Shown here piece by piece: positions 8,379-15,994 of a DNA stretch of 37,871 nucleotides. The DNA comes from Novosphingobium sp. Lineage in GTDB: Bacteria; Pseudomonadota; Alphaproteobacteria; Sphingomonadales; Sphingomonadaceae. How positions within the stretch are numbered: position 1 is the first letter of the stretch; each line of letters begins with the position of its first letter. The notes beneath the pieces were generated by a model. The model was not told the origin of the DNA. It worked only from the letters and a program-made list of their open reading frames with translations, and made no database searches. The DNA is taken from NCBI GenBank assembly GCA_020848655.1, contig JADLHU010000094.1, positions 1 through 37,871 of the forward strand. The letters are read 5' to 3'. Position numbers and translations under genes: made by a program.

Positions 8379-9374
8379 ATGCGTAAGCCTTTGAACAAGA
8401 GTGGCCGGGTCGTCCTCATCACCGGTGGGGCAGGTTTTCTCGGCTCGCACCTTGCGGAGCGACTGGCTGCCGAGGGCGACAAGGTCTATTGCATCGACAA
8501 CCTCCATACCGGTCGCCGGGAAAACCTGGCGGCGCTGACGCGCGGCGGCCAAGTCAAGCTGATCGAGCATGACATCGTCAAGCCGCTGCCGATCATGCCG
8601 CGCTTCGATGCGATCTACAACCTCGCCTGCCCGGCCTCGCCGGTGCACTACCAGTCGGACCCGGTGGCGACACTGCGGGTCTGCTCGCAGGGCGTGTTCA
8701 ACGTGCTGGATCGCGCGGTGCGCGATGGTGCGGACGTGTTCCACACCTCCACGTCAGAGGTCTACGGCGATCCCGAAGTGCATCCGCAGCCCGAATCGTA
8801 TCAAGGCAACGTCAACACCGTGGGGCCGCGCTCGTGCTATGACGAGGGCAAGCGCTTCGCCGAGACGCTGCTGACCGATTACTGCCAGCAGGCCGGCCTG
8901 CGCCTGCGCCTGGTGCGCATCTTCAACACATACGGTCCGCGCATGCTGCCGAACGACGGGCGCGTCGTATCGAACTTCATCGTCCAGGCGCTGCAGGGCG
9001 AACCGATCACCATCTATGGCGATGGCAGCCAGACCCGGTCGTTCTGCTATGTCGACGACCTGATCGAAGGCTTCATGGCGCTGATGGCGGCCGGCGATGA
9101 CGCCGCCGGCCCGATGAACATCGGCAATCCCGCCGAAATCACCGTGGGCGAACTGGCCGAAATCGTCGTCGAGATGACCGGCGCGCGATCGGAAATCGTC
9201 TACAAGCCGCTTCCCAAGGATGATCCCCGCCGCCGCCGGCCCGATATCTCGCGCGCGCGGCAGGTGCTGGACTGGTCGCCGAAGGTGGATCTGGCGATTG
9301 GCCTGCGATCCACGATCGATTATGTTCAGGGTGAGATTGAGAAGGGAAACATGCTCAATCTGTGCTATGCATAG
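8379..9374 (+). CDS. uxs: UDP-glucuronate decarboxylase (UDP-xylose synthase)
   Basis: A 331-residue extended SDR matching the UXS family from end to end. It oxidises UDP-glucuronate at C4, decarboxylates it and reduces the product to UDP-xylose, using bound NAD. The NAD motif TGGAGFLGSHL is near residue 15, and YNLACPASPVHYQSDP is diagnostic of UXS rather than GalE. STSEVYGDPEVHPQPE carries the catalytic Ser/Thr region, and SCYDEGKR holds Tyr154 and Lys158. FNTYGPRM and YGDGSQTRSFCYVDDL are further family signatures. It is the first gene of a run with the processive GT2 (54 bases downstream) and an SDR epimerase. UDP-xylose is the obvious donor for a xylose-containing polymer. The UDP-glucose dehydrogenase that would supply UDP-glucuronate is not in the window. 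Confidence 0.95.
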   Translation: MRKPLNKSGRVVLITGGAGFLGSHLAERLAAEGDKVYCIDNLHTGRRENLAALTRGGQVKLIEHDIVKPLPIMPRFDAIYNLACPASPVHYQSDPVATLRVCSQGVFNVLDRAVRDGADVFHTSTSEVYGDPEVHPQPESYQGNVNTVGPRSCYDEGKRFAETLLTDYCQQAGLRLRLVRIFNTYGPRMLPNDGRVVSNFIVQALQGEPITIYGDGSQTRSFCYVDDLIEGFMALMAAGDDAAGPMNIGNPAEITVGELAEIVVEMTGARSEIVYKPLPKDDPRRRRPDISRARQVLDWSPKVDLAIGLRSTIDYVQGEIEKGNMLNLCYA

Positions 9375-9428
9375 CCGCCTGAGGTCATTTCCTCGTCAGG
9401 GACTAAATCCAAATCAGGGGCATTAACA

Positions 9429-10850
9429 GTGGGAATATGGACCTGGATCCTGGTGTACGTGTTTCTGGCTATCCAGATACTCTACCTCCTGGCAATGTTG
9501 ATCGACGTGTATTTCTACACGCGGCCCGTCAATCATGTGGACATGAGCCAGTTGAAGGATATCCCTGAAGAGGAGTATCCCTTCATCGTGCTGTTCTACC
9601 CGGTTCTTCGCGAACACGAAGAAACGATGCGAACGACGTTCCATTCGCTCGACCGGATCGATTACCCGCGTGACAAATACGCGGTGGTGGCCATTCCCAA
9701 CCAGGATGACCGGGAAACCGTGGCGAGCCTGCGCAAGCTCCAGACGGAATTTTCCTTCCTCGACGTGATGGAAATCCCGCCGACGAGCGATCCGAGCTGG
9801 CAGGTGGTGTGGGATGCCTGGGAAGGCAATCCCCATGTCTACTGGTTCAACAAGGGGCCGCGCGCCGGCGTGCGCGATCTGCCGCCCAAGAAGACCCGCC
9901 AGTTGATCTATGCGTTCTACACCGTGCACCAGCAGCGCGCGGGCAAGGGCGATTTCCTGGTCAACTACATCGATGCCGACAGCGCGCCGCTGACCGACCA
10001 CTTCAAGGCCGGCGCCGTGGGCATCCGCCAGTACGACGTGCTGCAATCGACGAACATCGCGGGCAACCTGCTCAAGACATTGCCGTCGAGCTGGTTCGCG
10101 TTCGATCATATCGTGTGGGACGCCAACAAGTATGGCCACCTGACCGCGAACGGCAAACATCCCTACTGGGTGCTGGGCAAGGGCCTGTTCTTCAAGGCTT
10201 CGGACTTGTTCGAATTCGGCGGCTTCCATCCGTGGATCACGATCGAAGACCCCGAAGTGGGCCTGCGATTGTGGAAGAACGGCAAGACGCTGGGCCTGAT
10301 CGACGCGCCGCTGGTTGAGGAAGTGCCCGAAACATTCGGCAATGGCATCACCCAGCGCAAGCGGTGGGTGGCGGGCTTCTTCCAGTCGCTCAACGTGCCG
10401 CTGAAGGAACTGGGCTACACCCGGATGGAGCGGATCAAGGCGTGGATGAACTTCCTGCCGTGTATGTCGCTGACGCTGAATTCGATCGGCATTCCGATCG
10501 GCATCTGGGCGGCGATCGTCTGGTGGCAGGGCACCAGCCCGCTGCCGACCTGGTCGCTGTGGCTGGCGCTGGTCAACGCGATCGGCCTGTCGATCATGTT
10601 CCTGCGCTTCTACTACGTGGCCTGGACGCGGACGAAAGTGGTGATCCCCAGCGCGGCATCGCGCCTGTGGTATCTGCTGCGCGTCAACCCGGTCTTCCTC
10701 ATGATCTTCTGGTTCATCTGGATCATCCCGCTGTGGCTGGGCTGGCGGATGTACCGCAAGGACACCGGGCTGGTCTGGGAACGGACCAAGAAGATCAACG
10801 CGAACAACGATATCGTTCGCGAGAACCGGGTAGAGGCCAACTTGCGCTGA
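9429..10850 (+). CDS. Processive family 2 glycosyltransferase (NodC/hyaluronan-synthase-like topology)
   Basis: A 473-residue inner-membrane enzyme. One N-terminal membrane helix (residues about 4-28) precedes a cytoplasmic GT-A domain, and three helices lie in the C-terminal part (about 345-367, 375-400, 415-440). All hallmarks of processive inverting GT2 synthases are visible: an early Asp pair in IPNQDD, the DxD motif DAD at 182-184, the acceptor-site motif IEDPEVG (Glu273, Asp274) and QRKRW at 309-313. The topology is like NodC, shorter than BcsA and without a PilZ domain. The GTG start at 9429 has AGGGG eight bases upstream. Position directly after UXS suggests UDP-xylose, or a sugar derived from it, as donor; the sequence alone cannot settle donor or linkage. 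Confidence 0.87.
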   Translation: MGIWTWILVYVFLAIQILYLLAMLIDVYFYTRPVNHVDMSQLKDIPEEEYPFIVLFYPVLREHEETMRTTFHSLDRIDYPRDKYAVVAIPNQDDRETVASLRKLQTEFSFLDVMEIPPTSDPSWQVVWDAWEGNPHVYWFNKGPRAGVRDLPPKKTRQLIYAFYTVHQQRAGKGDFLVNYIDADSAPLTDHFKAGAVGIRQYDVLQSTNIAGNLLKTLPSSWFAFDHIVWDANKYGHLTANGKHPYWVLGKGLFFKASDLFEFGGFHPWITIEDPEVGLRLWKNGKTLGLIDAPLVEEVPETFGNGITQRKRWVAGFFQSLNVPLKELGYTRMERIKAWMNFLPCMSLTLNSIGIPIGIWAAIVWWQGTSPLPTWSLWLALVNAIGLSIMFLRFYYVAWTRTKVVIPSAASRLWYLLRVNPVFLMIFWFIWIIPLWLGWRMYRKDTGLVWERTKKINANNDIVRENRVEANLR

Positions 10851-10880
10851 TCGCAGCGCGTGGCAATCGGAGCATAGACG

Positions 10881-12017
10881 TTGGCGAAGAAACACGTTCT
10901 GGTTACGGGCGGTGCCGGGTTCATCGGCTCGCACCTGGTCGACGACCTGCTCGGTCGCGGGTTCGAGGTGACTGTCCTCGATGCGCTGCTGCCGCAGGTC
11001 CACGCCGATGGCGAACTGGATGAGCACGGCTGGCCGACCTACCTCAACCCGGCCGCGCGGCGCATCAAGGGCAACCTGCTCGATGACGGCGTGTTCGAGG
11101 CGGCGCTGGACGGCGTCACGCATCTCGCGCACCTTGCCGCTTCGGTCGGCGTGGGCCAGAGCATGACCAACATCGTCGATTACACGCGCAACAACGTGAT
11201 GACCTCGGCGATCATGCTCGAAGTGCTGTCGAAGTGCCCGCACACGGTGGAGCGCATCGCCGTCGCATCCTCGATGTCAATCTATGGCGAGGGCGAATAT
11301 CGCGATGCCGATGGCAAGCGCGTCGCCGCGTCGCTGCGCACGCGCGAGCAGCTTCAGGACAAGGCCTGGGAACTGGAGAACGCCGGCGGCGCGCTCGAGC
11401 CGATCCCGACCAGCGAAACCAAGCTGCTGGAGCCGGCGTCGATCTACGCGGTGAACAAGCGCGATCATGAGGAGATGTTCCTCGCGGTCGGCCGGGCGCT
11501 GGACATTCCGACCGTCGCGCTGCGGTTGTTCAACGCCTATGGATCGCGCCAGGCGCTGAGCAATCCCTATACCGGCGTGGCGGCGATCTTCATTTCCCGC
11601 CTGCTCAACGACCAGCCGCCGCTGGTCTTCGAGGATGGCGAGCAGAAGCGCGATTTCGTCCATGTCGGCGATGTGGCCAATGCCTTTGCCACCGTGCTGG
11701 AAAGCGACAAGCGCGTGTGGGACGTGTTCAACGTGGGCAGTGGCAACGCGATCACCGTGAACGAGATCGCGCGCACGCTGGCCCGGTTGCTGCACAAGAA
11801 CATCGCGCCCAATGTCCTCGAAGAATACCGCATCGGCGATATTCGCCACTGCTTCGCCGATATTTCGAAGCTGCGCCAGGTCTTCGACATCGCGCCGCCG
11901 CGTGATTTCGAAGGCGGCATGCAGGAACTGATCGACTGGGTGCGGGTGGCCAAGAAGCCGGTCGACAAGACCGAGGCCAGCCTTTCCGAACTGCGCAGCA
12001 GCAAGCTGGTGGTTTAA
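10881..12017 (+). CDS. Extended SDR nucleotide-sugar epimerase/dehydratase
   Basis: A 378-residue NAD-dependent sugar-nucleotide enzyme starting at TTG 10881, with CGGAG eight bases before it. VTGGAGFIGSHL near residue 8 is the dinucleotide-binding motif, ASSMSIYGEG the Ser region, and IYAVNKRDHE supplies Tyr189 and Lys193. The insertion LDALLPQVHADGEL and the phrase HLAASVGVGQSM resemble dTDP-L-rhamnose 4-epimerase/WbiB-like proteins more than classical GalE. It lies 30 bases after the GT2 and is last in the UXS run, ahead of a strong terminator. In this context it could epimerise UDP-xylose to UDP-arabinose or act on another sugar nucleotide; the substrate is not readable from the sequence. 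The C-terminal tail after about residue 355 is extra and polar. Confidence 0.82.
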   Translation: MAKKHVLVTGGAGFIGSHLVDDLLGRGFEVTVLDALLPQVHADGELDEHGWPTYLNPAARRIKGNLLDDGVFEAALDGVTHLAHLAASVGVGQSMTNIVDYTRNNVMTSAIMLEVLSKCPHTVERIAVASSMSIYGEGEYRDADGKRVAASLRTREQLQDKAWELENAGGALEPIPTSETKLLEPASIYAVNKRDHEEMFLAVGRALDIPTVALRLFNAYGSRQALSNPYTGVAAIFISRLLNDQPPLVFEDGEQKRDFVHVGDVANAFATVLESDKRVWDVFNVGSGNAITVNEIARTLARLLHKNIAPNVLEEYRIGDIRHCFADISKLRQVFDIAPPRDFEGGMQELIDWVRVAKKPVDKTEASLSELRSSKLVV

Positions 12018-12044
12018 CGCCCAGGTGCGGCCCGAACGAACGTG

Positions 12045-12081
12045 AAAAAACCGCCCGATCGCTGGATCGGGCGGTTTTCTT
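12045..12081. terminator. Bidirectional intrinsic terminator
   Basis: AAAACCGCCCGATC (12047-12060) pairs perfectly with GATCGGGCGGTTTT (12065-12078) around a GCTG loop. A T-rich end follows on the plus strand, and an A-run precedes it (12045-12050), giving a T-run on the minus strand. It lies between the convergent stops at 12017 and 12100 and should stop both the UXS run and the GH26-RTX gene. Confidence 0.93.
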
Positions 12082-12099
12082 ATGCCGACCGGCGTCTGG

Positions 12100-14157
12100 C
12101 TAGCCGATGGTGAAGACGCCGCCTGCCGCGGCGGACAGCAAGTGGCTGTCCACCCCCAGCAGCAGCACGGACGTGTTCTGATCCACTTTCAGCAGGGCGC
12201 CGCCATCGTGGTCCGAAACCGTGACCTTGCCCTTGTACCTGGACAGATCGAGCAGATCGCCCTTGCCGAAATCGGTAATGGTGACATTGCCCGCATTGGC
12301 GACGATGAAGGTATCGTTGCCGCCATTGCCCGTCAGGGTATCGTTGTTGCCCTTGCCGTTGATGCGGTTGTCGCCCGCGTTGCCGACCAGCGTGTTGATC
12401 TGGCTGTTGCCATCGGCGTTGATATTGCCGGTGCCGGTCAGTTCCAGATACTCGACGAAGGTGGCGGCCAGCGAGTGTGAGACCGAGGCATAGACCTTGT
12501 CATAGCCCTGCGCCTTGCCTTGCAGTTCGATGACCTTGTCGCCCACGTTGTCTACGAAATAGACATCGTCTCCCGCACCGCCCTGCATCACGTCCGCGCC
12601 GCCACGGCCATCGAGCACGTTACTGCCGCTGTTGCCGATCAGCGTGTTGGCCGCATCGTTGCCCGTGGCCGAGATATTGCCGGTTCCGGTCAGTTGCAGC
12701 GTTTCCACCGAGATGCCGGCCAGATCGTAGCTGACCGAGGCATAGACCGTGTCGGTGCCTTCGCCGGCGAGTTCGATCACCGTGTCGCCCGCATCGTCGA
12801 CGTAGTAGGTATCGTTGCCCGCGCCGCCCTGCATGGCGTCGGCGCCGGCGCGACCATCGAGCACGTTGTTGCCCGCGTTGCCGATCAGCGTGTTGGCCTG
12901 GGCATTGCCGAAGGCGTTCAGGTTTGCCGATCCCGTCAACTGGAGAACTTCGACGGCGGTTCCCAGCAGGTCGTAGCTGACCGAGGAAAAGACCGTATCG
13001 ACGCCGCCGTCGCTGCCCACGGCCTCGATTACGCGGTCCAACACATTGTCGACGTAATAGACGTCGTTGCCGCGCCCGCCGGTCATGCTGTCCGCGCCGG
13101 CGCCGCCATCGAGGATGTCGTCGCCTTCGCCGCCGTCAAGCGTATCATCGCCGGCATCGCCGTAGAGGGCATCGTTGCCCGCGCCGCCGCCCAGCAGGTC
13201 GTTGCCGCCGTTGCCATGGATCGTGTCGTTGCCGTCGTGGCCGGCGAGGGCATCCGCGATGTCCGATCCGGTCAGCGTCAGCGGCGTGGAGGTATCGCTG
13301 GGGACCGTGATGGCCTGTCCGAACGCCGCAAGGAACGCGGCGGCGGCAGTGGGATACTGCCCGCTGCTGAGCGTTCCGGCGAAATCGGCGTTGGAGTTCC
13401 AGTAGTTCTGATAGAGCATGCCGTGGTCTTCGAACCACTTGGCGGCGAGCGCGATGAACGGCCCGGCTGTGTCGGAATTGACGCCCCATTCGCCGATCGC
13501 GGTCTGCTTGCCGTGCGCCGTCGCGAAGTCCTGCTGCCATTGCAGGCCATAGGGCTGCTTGACGTACCAGTTCCACGCCGCCAGCGGATCGGCCGGATCC
13601 CATGCGATGTTGTAGTAGAAATCCATGCCGATGACGTCGACATAGTCATCACCCGGATAGGCGGCCGCCACATCCATGCCCATGCTGCCCGCGTTGGGCG
13701 TCCATTCGAACACGAACTTGTCGGAAACGGAGCGGAAGGCATCCACAAACTGGCGGAACGCGCCGACATAGTCCGCTTCCTTGCCTTGCGCAGACCACGG
13801 GAACCAGCCCTTGCCGTTGAATTCCCAGCCCAGCCTGATGTGGATCTGGTCGTCCGACTGGTAGATCGAGGCAAGATTCTGGGCCAGTGCCAGATACTTG
13901 TCGTTGTACGATCCTTTCGCCGCTTCGGCGAGGCTGGCGCCCCACGGGATCAGCCCGATCGACCACAGCACGTCGGGCGACGTGCCCTGCACCTGCGATG
14001 CGATCCACGATGGCGAATTGCTCCAGTCCCACCAGTTGGCAAATCCGCCGACAAGCTGAATGGCGTCAAGGTTGCCGCCGAGCCAGTCCTCGGCGGCCAG
14101 GACATCGCCGGCATTGTTGGCGATATATACAGAATTTAATGTCACACGCGTCCCCAT
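12100..14157 (-). CDS. GH26-like glycoside hydrolase with RTX calcium-binding repeats
   Basis: A 685-residue protein from the ATG at 14155-14157. Residues about 8-280 are a (beta/alpha)8 domain of GH26 type: IRLGWEFNGKGWFPW carries acid/base Glu112, and TAIGEWG carries nucleophile Glu223. GH26 contains beta-mannanases, lichenases and beta-1,3-xylanases, so the substrate is open. Residues about 307-365 hold classic GGxGxDxLx RTX nonapeptides. Three longer repeats of about 80 residues follow (NDxYYVDN..D.VIE, then DTVYASVSYDL, LQLTG.GN, ANTLIGN..NNVLDG), and a last RTX unit lies near the end. There is no signal peptide; RTX proteins with C-terminal signals leave by type I secretion, but no transporter gene is here. 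No good Shine-Dalgarno is visible, and a GTG at 14145 with GGGGA before it is a rival start. It converges on the UXS run across a terminator. Confidence 0.83.
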   Translation of the reverse strand: MGTRVTLNSVYIANNAGDVLAAEDWLGGNLDAIQLVGGFANWWDWSNSPSWIASQVQGTSPDVLWSIGLIPWGASLAEAAKGSYNDKYLALAQNLASIYQSDDQIHIRLGWEFNGKGWFPWSAQGKEADYVGAFRQFVDAFRSVSDKFVFEWTPNAGSMGMDVAAAYPGDDYVDVIGMDFYYNIAWDPADPLAAWNWYVKQPYGLQWQQDFATAHGKQTAIGEWGVNSDTAGPFIALAAKWFEDHGMLYQNYWNSNADFAGTLSSGQYPTAAAAFLAAFGQAITVPSDTSTPLTLTGSDIADALAGHDGNDTIHGNGGNDLLGGGAGNDALYGDAGDDTLDGGEGDDILDGGAGADSMTGGRGNDVYYVDNVLDRVIEAVGSDGGVDTVFSSVSYDLLGTAVEVLQLTGSANLNAFGNAQANTLIGNAGNNVLDGRAGADAMQGGAGNDTYYVDDAGDTVIELAGEGTDTVYASVSYDLAGISVETLQLTGTGNISATGNDAANTLIGNSGSNVLDGRGGADVMQGGAGDDVYFVDNVGDKVIELQGKAQGYDKVYASVSHSLAATFVEYLELTGTGNINADGNSQINTLVGNAGDNRINGKGNNDTLTGNGGNDTFIVANAGNVTITDFGKGDLLDLSRYKGKVTVSDHDGGALLKVDQNTSVLLLGVDSHLLSAAAGGVFTIG
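12340..13110 (-). repeat. Three tandem repeats of about 80 residues in the GH26-RTX protein
   Basis: Each unit encodes MxGGxGNDxYYVDNxxDxVIE, SVSYDL, a VExLxLTG strand and NTLIGNxGxNVLDG. The units recur about every 245 bases and are similar at DNA level, for example GCGTGTTGGCC and AGCACGTT blocks near 12605-12660 and 12855-12900. Unequal recombination here would change repeat number. Confidence 0.75.
13075..13245 (-). repeat. RTX nonapeptide array
   Basis: Six or so consecutive GGxGxDxLx-type nonapeptides (GNDTIHGNG, GNDLLGGGA, GNDALYGDA, GDDTLDGGE, GDDILDGGA) form a calcium-binding beta-roll between the GH26 catalytic domain and the longer repeats. Confidence 0.85.
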
Positions 14158-14239
14158 CAAAAGATATGGGACGATATTGTCTGAATCTGTGAAAGACCGC
14201 TTTTACAACTAGAGTTAACCGACCCGTCACAAACTAATT

Positions 14240-14263
14240 AAAGCCCAGTTTTTCTGCGGCTTT
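14240..14263 (-). terminator. Weak hairpin after the flippase gene
   Basis: On the minus strand AAAGCC and GGCTTT form a six-base stem with a twelve-base loop, followed by AATTAGTTT. It lies just past the flippase stop at 14278. The stem is short, so read-through into the GH26-RTX gene is plausible. The surrounding 120 bases are unusually AT-rich and may hold that gene's promoter. Confidence 0.3.
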
Positions 14264-14277
14264 GCGTGCTTTAGTGA

Positions 14278-15747
14278 TCACTTCTTGGAAGCGGGCAGAA
14301 AGCGCCGCAGCGGCGTGGCCCTCAGCGCCGAAATCACGGGCGAGACGCGCAGCACGATCATCGCCAGGAGATAGACCACGCCGCCTCCCGCGATCAGCAG
14401 GACCGTTGCCAGCGGGCCATCGTCCTGCCGCAGCGGCAGCAGGACAAGGCCCATCGCGGCGGCGCTGGCCACGATCTTGATCGTATCCGTGCTGAGGATG
14501 CGCACGTTCATCACGCGCCGCGCCAGCAGGGAACTGACACCGTAAGCCGCCACCTGGGCGGCGACGGCGGCAAGCGCCATGCCCGCCAGTCCCCATTCGC
14601 GCATGGCGAAAATGGCGGCGGGCACGATCACAACCAGCATCACGGCGGGAGGAACGAGCATCAGCTTCATCCGGCCCGTCACCTGGAAGGCGATCATCAG
14701 GTGGAAAGTGATCAGGCAGCGCAGCAGCGCCGCCATCCCGACGTAGGGCAGCAGCATTGCCCCATCGTGTCGATAGGGCGCGCCGAGCAGCAGGTTGGCG
14801 ATGCCGGGGGCCAGCGCGGCCAGCCCGACCACCGCCGGCAGCCCCAGCCCGAGCTGGACCAGGAAATTGCGTTCGAGGATCGCGCTGGCCGCCGCCGCGC
14901 CGTGATCCTCGTAAGCTCTGACGAGCGCCGGATAGGCGGTGAGGTTGATCGCCATCATCACGAAGACCAGCGTTTTCTGGAGAAGATCGACCGGCGCCGC
15001 ATAAAGCCCCGCCTCGTGCGTGCCGAGCTGGGCCGCGATGAGGAACCGGTCCGCGACGCCCGCCGCGTAGATCAGCGCGCAACTGACGACCAGCGGTGCC
15101 CCGAACCGCAGGATCCGGCCCATTTCCTCTCGTCCGGCGCGCCAGGGCCTGATGGTGCGCCACAGCGGATCAATCGCCACACTGCCAAGCGCGACAAGGC
15201 TTTGCGCGATGATGACGCCCAGGATCGCTCCGGCCGCGCCCAGTCGCAGGCCGATCACCAGACCCATGCCCAGCGCCACCGAAAGCACCGAGCGGCCGAC
15301 CATGCTGCGAAAGAACTGCCAGGCCTTCTGGCGCACGCGGCTGACGGTGTTGATGATCGCCAGCGCCATCTCGGTCAGCGCGAGGCCGGCGATCAGCGGC
15401 CACCAGCGGGCGCCGATGCCGCCGAAGCCCAGGTCTGCAAGATGAAGCGCGACGAGAACCGCGCAGAGCAGCGTTCCGGCGATCGCGTAAAGGAGGAACA
15501 GCGCGCTGGCGCGGGCGGGGTTGATCCGGCTTTCGCATGTGGAATCATACAGCGTGCGCGCGCCAACCAGCCGCAGCCATTCGAAAGCGAGCGCATTCAG
15601 AAACAGTCCGGCCGCCAGAACGATCGCATAAATGCCGAACTCGTGCGGATCGAGCAGGCGTGTCCAGAGAAAGATCGAAAAGAAATTGAGACCGCTGGAG
15701 ATCGCCAGCGCGGCCGAATTGATCGCCGCGTCCGATTTGAGATTCAT
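14278..15747 (-). CDS. wzx: Polysaccharide flippase, Wzx/MOP family
   Basis: A 489-residue polytopic membrane protein from the ATG at 15745-15747. An upstream TTG would add a 20-residue charged leader with no function. The opening KSDAAINSAALAISSGLNFFSIFLWTRLLDPHEFGIYAIV is the typical Wzx start, with a charged residue, first helix and xxLxPxxFGxYA loop. About twelve to fourteen helices follow. ALIYAAGVADRFLIAAQLGTHEAGLYAAPVDL is the second-half repeat of the MOP fold. Such proteins flip polyprenyl-pyrophosphate-linked repeat units across the inner membrane. It diverges from the GH39-like lipoprotein and lies 120 bases upstream of the GH26-RTX gene. A second flippase-like gene sits at 30455. 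It has no preference visible for a particular glycan. Confidence 0.87.
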   Translation of the reverse strand: MNLKSDAAINSAALAISSGLNFFSIFLWTRLLDPHEFGIYAIVLAAGLFLNALAFEWLRLVGARTLYDSTCESRINPARASALFLLYAIAGTLLCAVLVALHLADLGFGGIGARWWPLIAGLALTEMALAIINTVSRVRQKAWQFFRSMVGRSVLSVALGMGLVIGLRLGAAGAILGVIIAQSLVALGSVAIDPLWRTIRPWRAGREEMGRILRFGAPLVVSCALIYAAGVADRFLIAAQLGTHEAGLYAAPVDLLQKTLVFVMMAINLTAYPALVRAYEDHGAAAASAILERNFLVQLGLGLPAVVGLAALAPGIANLLLGAPYRHDGAMLLPYVGMAALLRCLITFHLMIAFQVTGRMKLMLVPPAVMLVVIVPAAIFAMREWGLAGMALAAVAAQVAAYGVSSLLARRVMNVRILSTDTIKIVASAAAMGLVLLPLRQDDGPLATVLLIAGGGVVYLLAMIVLRVSPVISALRATPLRRFLPASKK

Positions 15748-15844
15748 GGAGCGGGATCGACTTTCTTCATGGTGAGGGAGGGGATGTGCCGGCCTGAAAA
15801 TCCGCAATCACGATAAGCAGAATCTATCTGGCAAGATGCCTTCA

Positions 15845-15866
15845 TGCAATCCATACTGCATTGCAG
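15845..15866. promoter_or_regulatory. Candidate operator, copy A (TGCAATGCAG core)
   Basis: On the minus strand the site reads TGCAATGCAGTATGGATTGC. It shares a ten-base core and the ATTGC end with the site upstream of wza (26276-26295). The plus strand carries an overlapping CTGCATTGCAGCA that matches the site at 20058-20076. It lies in the divergent interval between the flippase (15747) and the lipoprotein hydrolase (15995). The rest of that interval shows no clear promoter. Confidence 0.5.
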
Positions 15867-15994
15867 CACACATTGGGAGCGTCCGGCCCATCGCGAACGC
15901 ACAGCCTCTACGAACGCAAGCCAGCCGGTTTCACGGGGCAGCGGGTATGGTATGCCTGTGGTGGCGGGCGATCGATCGCGCTATGGACGGTGCA

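Noticed and set aside
9429..10850. Calling the GT2 a cellulose synthase (BcsA)
   Set aside because: It lacks the PilZ domain and the larger helix set of BcsA, and no bcsB, bcsC or bcsZ is present; NodC/HAS-like topology fits better.
12340..13240. Regularly spaced repeats resembling a CRISPR array
   Set aside because: The repeats are in frame within a protein and encode RTX-type motifs; there are no unique spacers and no cas genes.
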